Both the position numbers and the translations under genes were made by a program. A stretch of DNA of 64,000 nt, taken from assembly GCA_036583965.1 (NCBI GenBank), contig JAZBQD010000017.1, forward strand, positions 22,354,385 through 22,418,384. The letters are read 5' to 3'. Origin of the DNA: Prunella strophiata (lineage: Eukaryota > Chordata > Aves > Passeriformes > Prunellidae). Under the pieces are notes generated by a model. It was not told the DNA's origin and did not search any database. It saw nothing but the letters and a program-made list of their open reading frames with translations. Every line of letters starts with the position of its first letter. The first letter of the stretch is position 1. Below, piece by piece: positions 60,761-64,000 of the stretch.

Positions 60761-63700
60761 AAAGGGAAGTGAAAACCATTAGAATGCTGCTAAACTTCTT
60801 TTAGTGCTGTGTTCTTCCTTACAGCTCACTGGAAGCTGAATTGCTTTTTTCTAAGAACCAGAATTTCCTTCTCTCCACTCAAACTGAGGTGCTAAAAATT
60901 GTCTAAATAATCTGTCTCCTTTCTTTTTGTAACAGTGCATTTCCCTTCTCCTCAGGTGATTGATAAGGTGAGCTTACAGATCTCTTCCACAATTTTCTGC
61001 TAGTGAACCTGTGTTCCTCAGAAAAAGTTAAATTGTTCTTTTCCAGCATATATTTTGTGATATTGAAAAGGAATCAAGAGATTTTTATTACCAATCTTAT
61101 GCCAATAGCTCTGTGGAGTTTTACTGTGATATCACAGTGTAAAGACAAAGCAGCTGAAATGGGACTGTAGCTGAAAAGATTTTTATAAAGCAGTATGCAG
61201 TGCTGCTCTTTGTAAAAGCAATTCAGACCAGTAGTGGTGCAACTAAAAGCAAGCTTCTTCTCTTTCTTGCAAGCAAGACATTTCCATGATAAACCTTTTG
61301 TTAGTCTCTGTTACCTAATTTTGTATATTGTCAAAAGGATTATTTAATTTTTTTACCAGTACAGCTACATTTAACTGAGTTGTGTTCAGCTATAAGTGCA
61401 AGTAATCTTCCAGATTCCTTAATCTACATCATTCATGGCATCAAAACCTTTTCAGTGTTGAGCACACCAAAATAACAGGCTGTTATCATGGTTGGGCTAT
61501 TTCTATTTTGACTGTGTTTCCACACTGCAGCAGTAGTGAGGACGATGTGCTGTGTTCACTTTGTGGATTCTGCATGCTTTAGCTTATGTATGTAATATAC
61601 AGAAAACCAAGGGAAAAACCTAGAAGGGATAGCTATGCTGTAACCTTCATAGTAACATATCTCAAAATAAGTTGATATATGGGGAGCACTGATTGTAACA
61701 TCTGCACAACTAAATGCAGATGGCTAGGAAAATTTGTGACTAAGCCAAGTGTCCACGTGTAATTTCTTATTTCTGTTTGATATCTGACTCAGATGCAGAT
61801 CTTAAAATTGTTTTTAAGAAAGTCAAGCCCACAGAAAACCAAAACAAAAAGCTGAAATAGAGTCATTACCTTCTTCAAAGTGAAGTTTTTAATAAGTCTG
61901 TAATAAATTACCAGTGAGTACAACTAGCATAAAGGCTAGACTGACAAAAATCCCACTACATAACATATCAACTAAGGTGCAGCCTTCCCTTTGTACATTC
62001 ACATACTCGAACATACAAAGAACTGAAGGGCCAATGTAAACATGAAGAGTAATTAAAATTATTCCTGCTACATTCTTCCTTCATTTGATATGCTGAGACT
62101 AACTGCAGACAGGGGCAGACCACCTGTGCCAACCACAAAACTCACTGTTTCCATTTCCCAGTGCCTTTGAAAATGAGGCACTCTTATTTCTACCAAAATT
62201 GTTTGTACAGCTTTAAACCATGCAGGCTCTTAATAAAGGTATCTTATTTTAATGCAGTCCAAAGCATCAGATTATGAGTAGCCATTTATGCAGAAGAAAT
62301 TATACATACTTTAAACATCTTGTGAGCCATCTAGTGTTCCCGGCCTTGTAATTTTCTTCAGGAAGCTCTGTTTAGCTGGTGTTCTCATAACTATGGATCT
62401 TGACTACAGAATGGGCAAGGAATGCAACAAAAGAAGCATTTCTATGGGGTGCAAAACACCATATGGAAAGGGACTGGATTTCAGCATTTGTCATGCTGTC
62501 ATCAGCAGGGAGAAGTATGGCTGTGATATAACCACGCATTTCTTTATGAAGGATATATCAGAAAAGCCATTTCAAAGCAGGTAAAAATGGGGTACTCTAT
62601 TTCAGTGAGACTAAGCAAAGCTGGCATGCAAGACAGTGCAAATGACACTGATGGGTTTCAGCTTCAGCTCAGCTGTGTCACCTTGGGCAATTATTTCTAT
62701 GCACGTCCCTCTGCCATATTTTATCTATCTGTGTTTTGAACTCCACAAGACAGACCTTTTTCCCCACTACTTTCAAGGCAGCTATCTGTGAAAATGAGCC
62801 ACATTGCTAGCACAGGATAGGAATACTCTAAAGCACCAGTGATCATTGATCATACCAGCTTTAATATGTCCATAGGAGAAGGACCTAAATCTTGGGGAAA
62901 AGTGAGTATTCAAAAAAGGCTGAGAAATAGCATCTCTTTGGAAAAAGAAATTTTAAACAAAACTCAAGGTACCATTAAAGCCATGTTTCTCTAGCTATAA
63001 AAGAAGGCTTGCAACTTCAAATATGTTCATTCAATCATGCTTAATTATTAGTAATATTCATCAGGACTGTTGTTGCTGTCTTGTACAAGTGTTTACAGAA
63101 ATTAGCTGCAGCAAGGTTTACATTGGCATGTTATTAGTACCCACATGAATTGCGCTGCTAAAGACTATACTAGAGGTTGAATATGTCTCCAAATACATGA
63201 GAAATACTTCAGAGCCTAAAGTGTGCACACTCCTCTGTTGTGCTGTAACCAGAATAAGACTCTTCAATTTTACAAGTTACTTTCTATAACAGTTATCTTG
63301 TAATTCTGACACCTGTGAAGAAGGCAGTGTAATGCAGCATATCTGTCCATGGTTCACTGTTTTGCAGATCTTCAAGACAGAATATCTCTTACTTGAGTAG
63401 CTGAAATACACTTCAGATCTTCACAAAATTATTATTTCCCTTGCTTAGTGTGTATTTAAACATTTCGAGGTTGAGTAAGGTTTCTCCCCAGTTGCCATGA
63501 TACCCTCAACAACTTCTGACCCCAAATGCTACCACATTCAAAGTTTGTGCCCTGGAACCCAGCTTAGGCTTTGAACCTACAGAAGGATCTGCCACCCAGA
63601 TGAAACCTCAGTTTCTCTCTTCTCTTACCATCTCTTTGGTTATGAGATGCAGACATGCAGCTTTATATTGAATGGAAGGGAATAGGAATGGCTGGAGGGC

Positions 63701-64000
63701 AGCTGTGAAACAGAAGTTGCCTCTCTTCTAGCCTTCAACCAGTGTGACTTTTTTAGGGTAAGAATGAATGTCTGACTGTGCCGTCAGTGTCATACTGGAG
63801 ATCAACACAGAGCAACTCTGCCAAAGCAGCAGGAGATTTGAATGTTCTATCACTTTTCATACAGACAATTGACCTGAAATAGTTTTATTCACAGCATCTT
63901 TACAAACTCTTTAAAAGAACTACAAAACAGTACCAGTGTTGGAAACACCCCGAACAACTTTGTACATGCCTCTGGCAAAGACACATATGCCCATCTATAG
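60761..64000. other. Intergenic or intronic DNA
   Basis: AT-rich sequence to the end of the window. No recognised gene or element. Confidence 0.55.

Noticed and set aside
1..64000. CRISPR arrays, bacterial operons or integrated complete viral genomes
   Set aside because: The DNA is vertebrate, with spliced genes and LINEs. The only spaced repeat is the minisatellite, and the LTR-like pieces have no recognisable viral genes.

Overview
The window is vertebrate nuclear DNA, almost certainly from a bird and probably a passerine. The evidence is the chicken-repeat-1 (CR1) LINE fragments, which share the typical avian 3' end and conserved ORF2 tail, a tRNA-Ile/CR1 composite resembling the songbird SINE TguSINE1, compact introns, and small GC-rich islands in AT-rich DNA. 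HSDL2 and its neighbours lie on the Z chromosome in birds as far as I recall; the sequence itself does not show the chromosome.

One complete protein-coding gene can be read: HSDL2 (hydroxysteroid dehydrogenase-like 2), plus strand, start codon 26,455, stop codon ending 44,576. It has 11 coding exons, all with GT/AG junctions and consistent phases, totalling 1,296 nt (431 codons plus stop). It encodes an N-terminal short-chain dehydrogenase/reductase domain, a linker, a C-terminal SCP2 sterol-carrier domain and a terminal Ser-Lys-Leu peroxisomal signal. Its promoter lies in a CpG island at about 26,260-26,760.

The most unusual structure is a broken inverted duplication of the 3' part of HSDL2, placed upstream of the gene's own promoter on the opposite strand (21,720-24,470). 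It has three blocks. B (exon 9, intron 9, exon 10, start of intron 10; 1,143 bp, about four mismatches) and C (a CpG-dense 480 bp block 2.3 kb downstream of the gene; about five mismatches) are nearly identical between copies. A (intron 8) is only about 95% identical and carries indels. Block order differs: A-B-C at the gene, C-A-B in the inverted copy. This suggests an older duplication, possibly through a circular intermediate, with later gene conversion of the GC-rich arms. The arms bracket HSDL2 exons 1-8 and could support inversion.

Region by region: 1-8.0 kb is AT-rich with A-rich tracts and an LTR-like element (3.63-4.2 kb). 8.04-10.5 kb is a GC-rich island containing a 21-copy minisatellite of a palindromic core plus CA tracts; a minus-strand splice donor suggests a divergent first exon, perhaps PTBP3 by synteny. 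10.5-21.7 kb is non-coding with an LTR-like element (13.44-13.85 kb) and a small CpG cluster (19.8-20.0 kb). 21.7-24.5 kb is the inverted HSDL2 copy. 25.7-26.15 kb is a CR1. 26.3-44.8 kb is HSDL2, with a 2.8 kb CR1 in intron 4. 45.5-45.9 kb is a CR1. 46.55-47.03 kb is block C. 50.56-50.67 kb is a SINE, followed by a GC-rich possible first exon ending at a splice donor at 50,842. Further CR1 copies lie at 52.1-52.7 and 59.5-60.75 kb. The rest shows no coding signal I could recognise.
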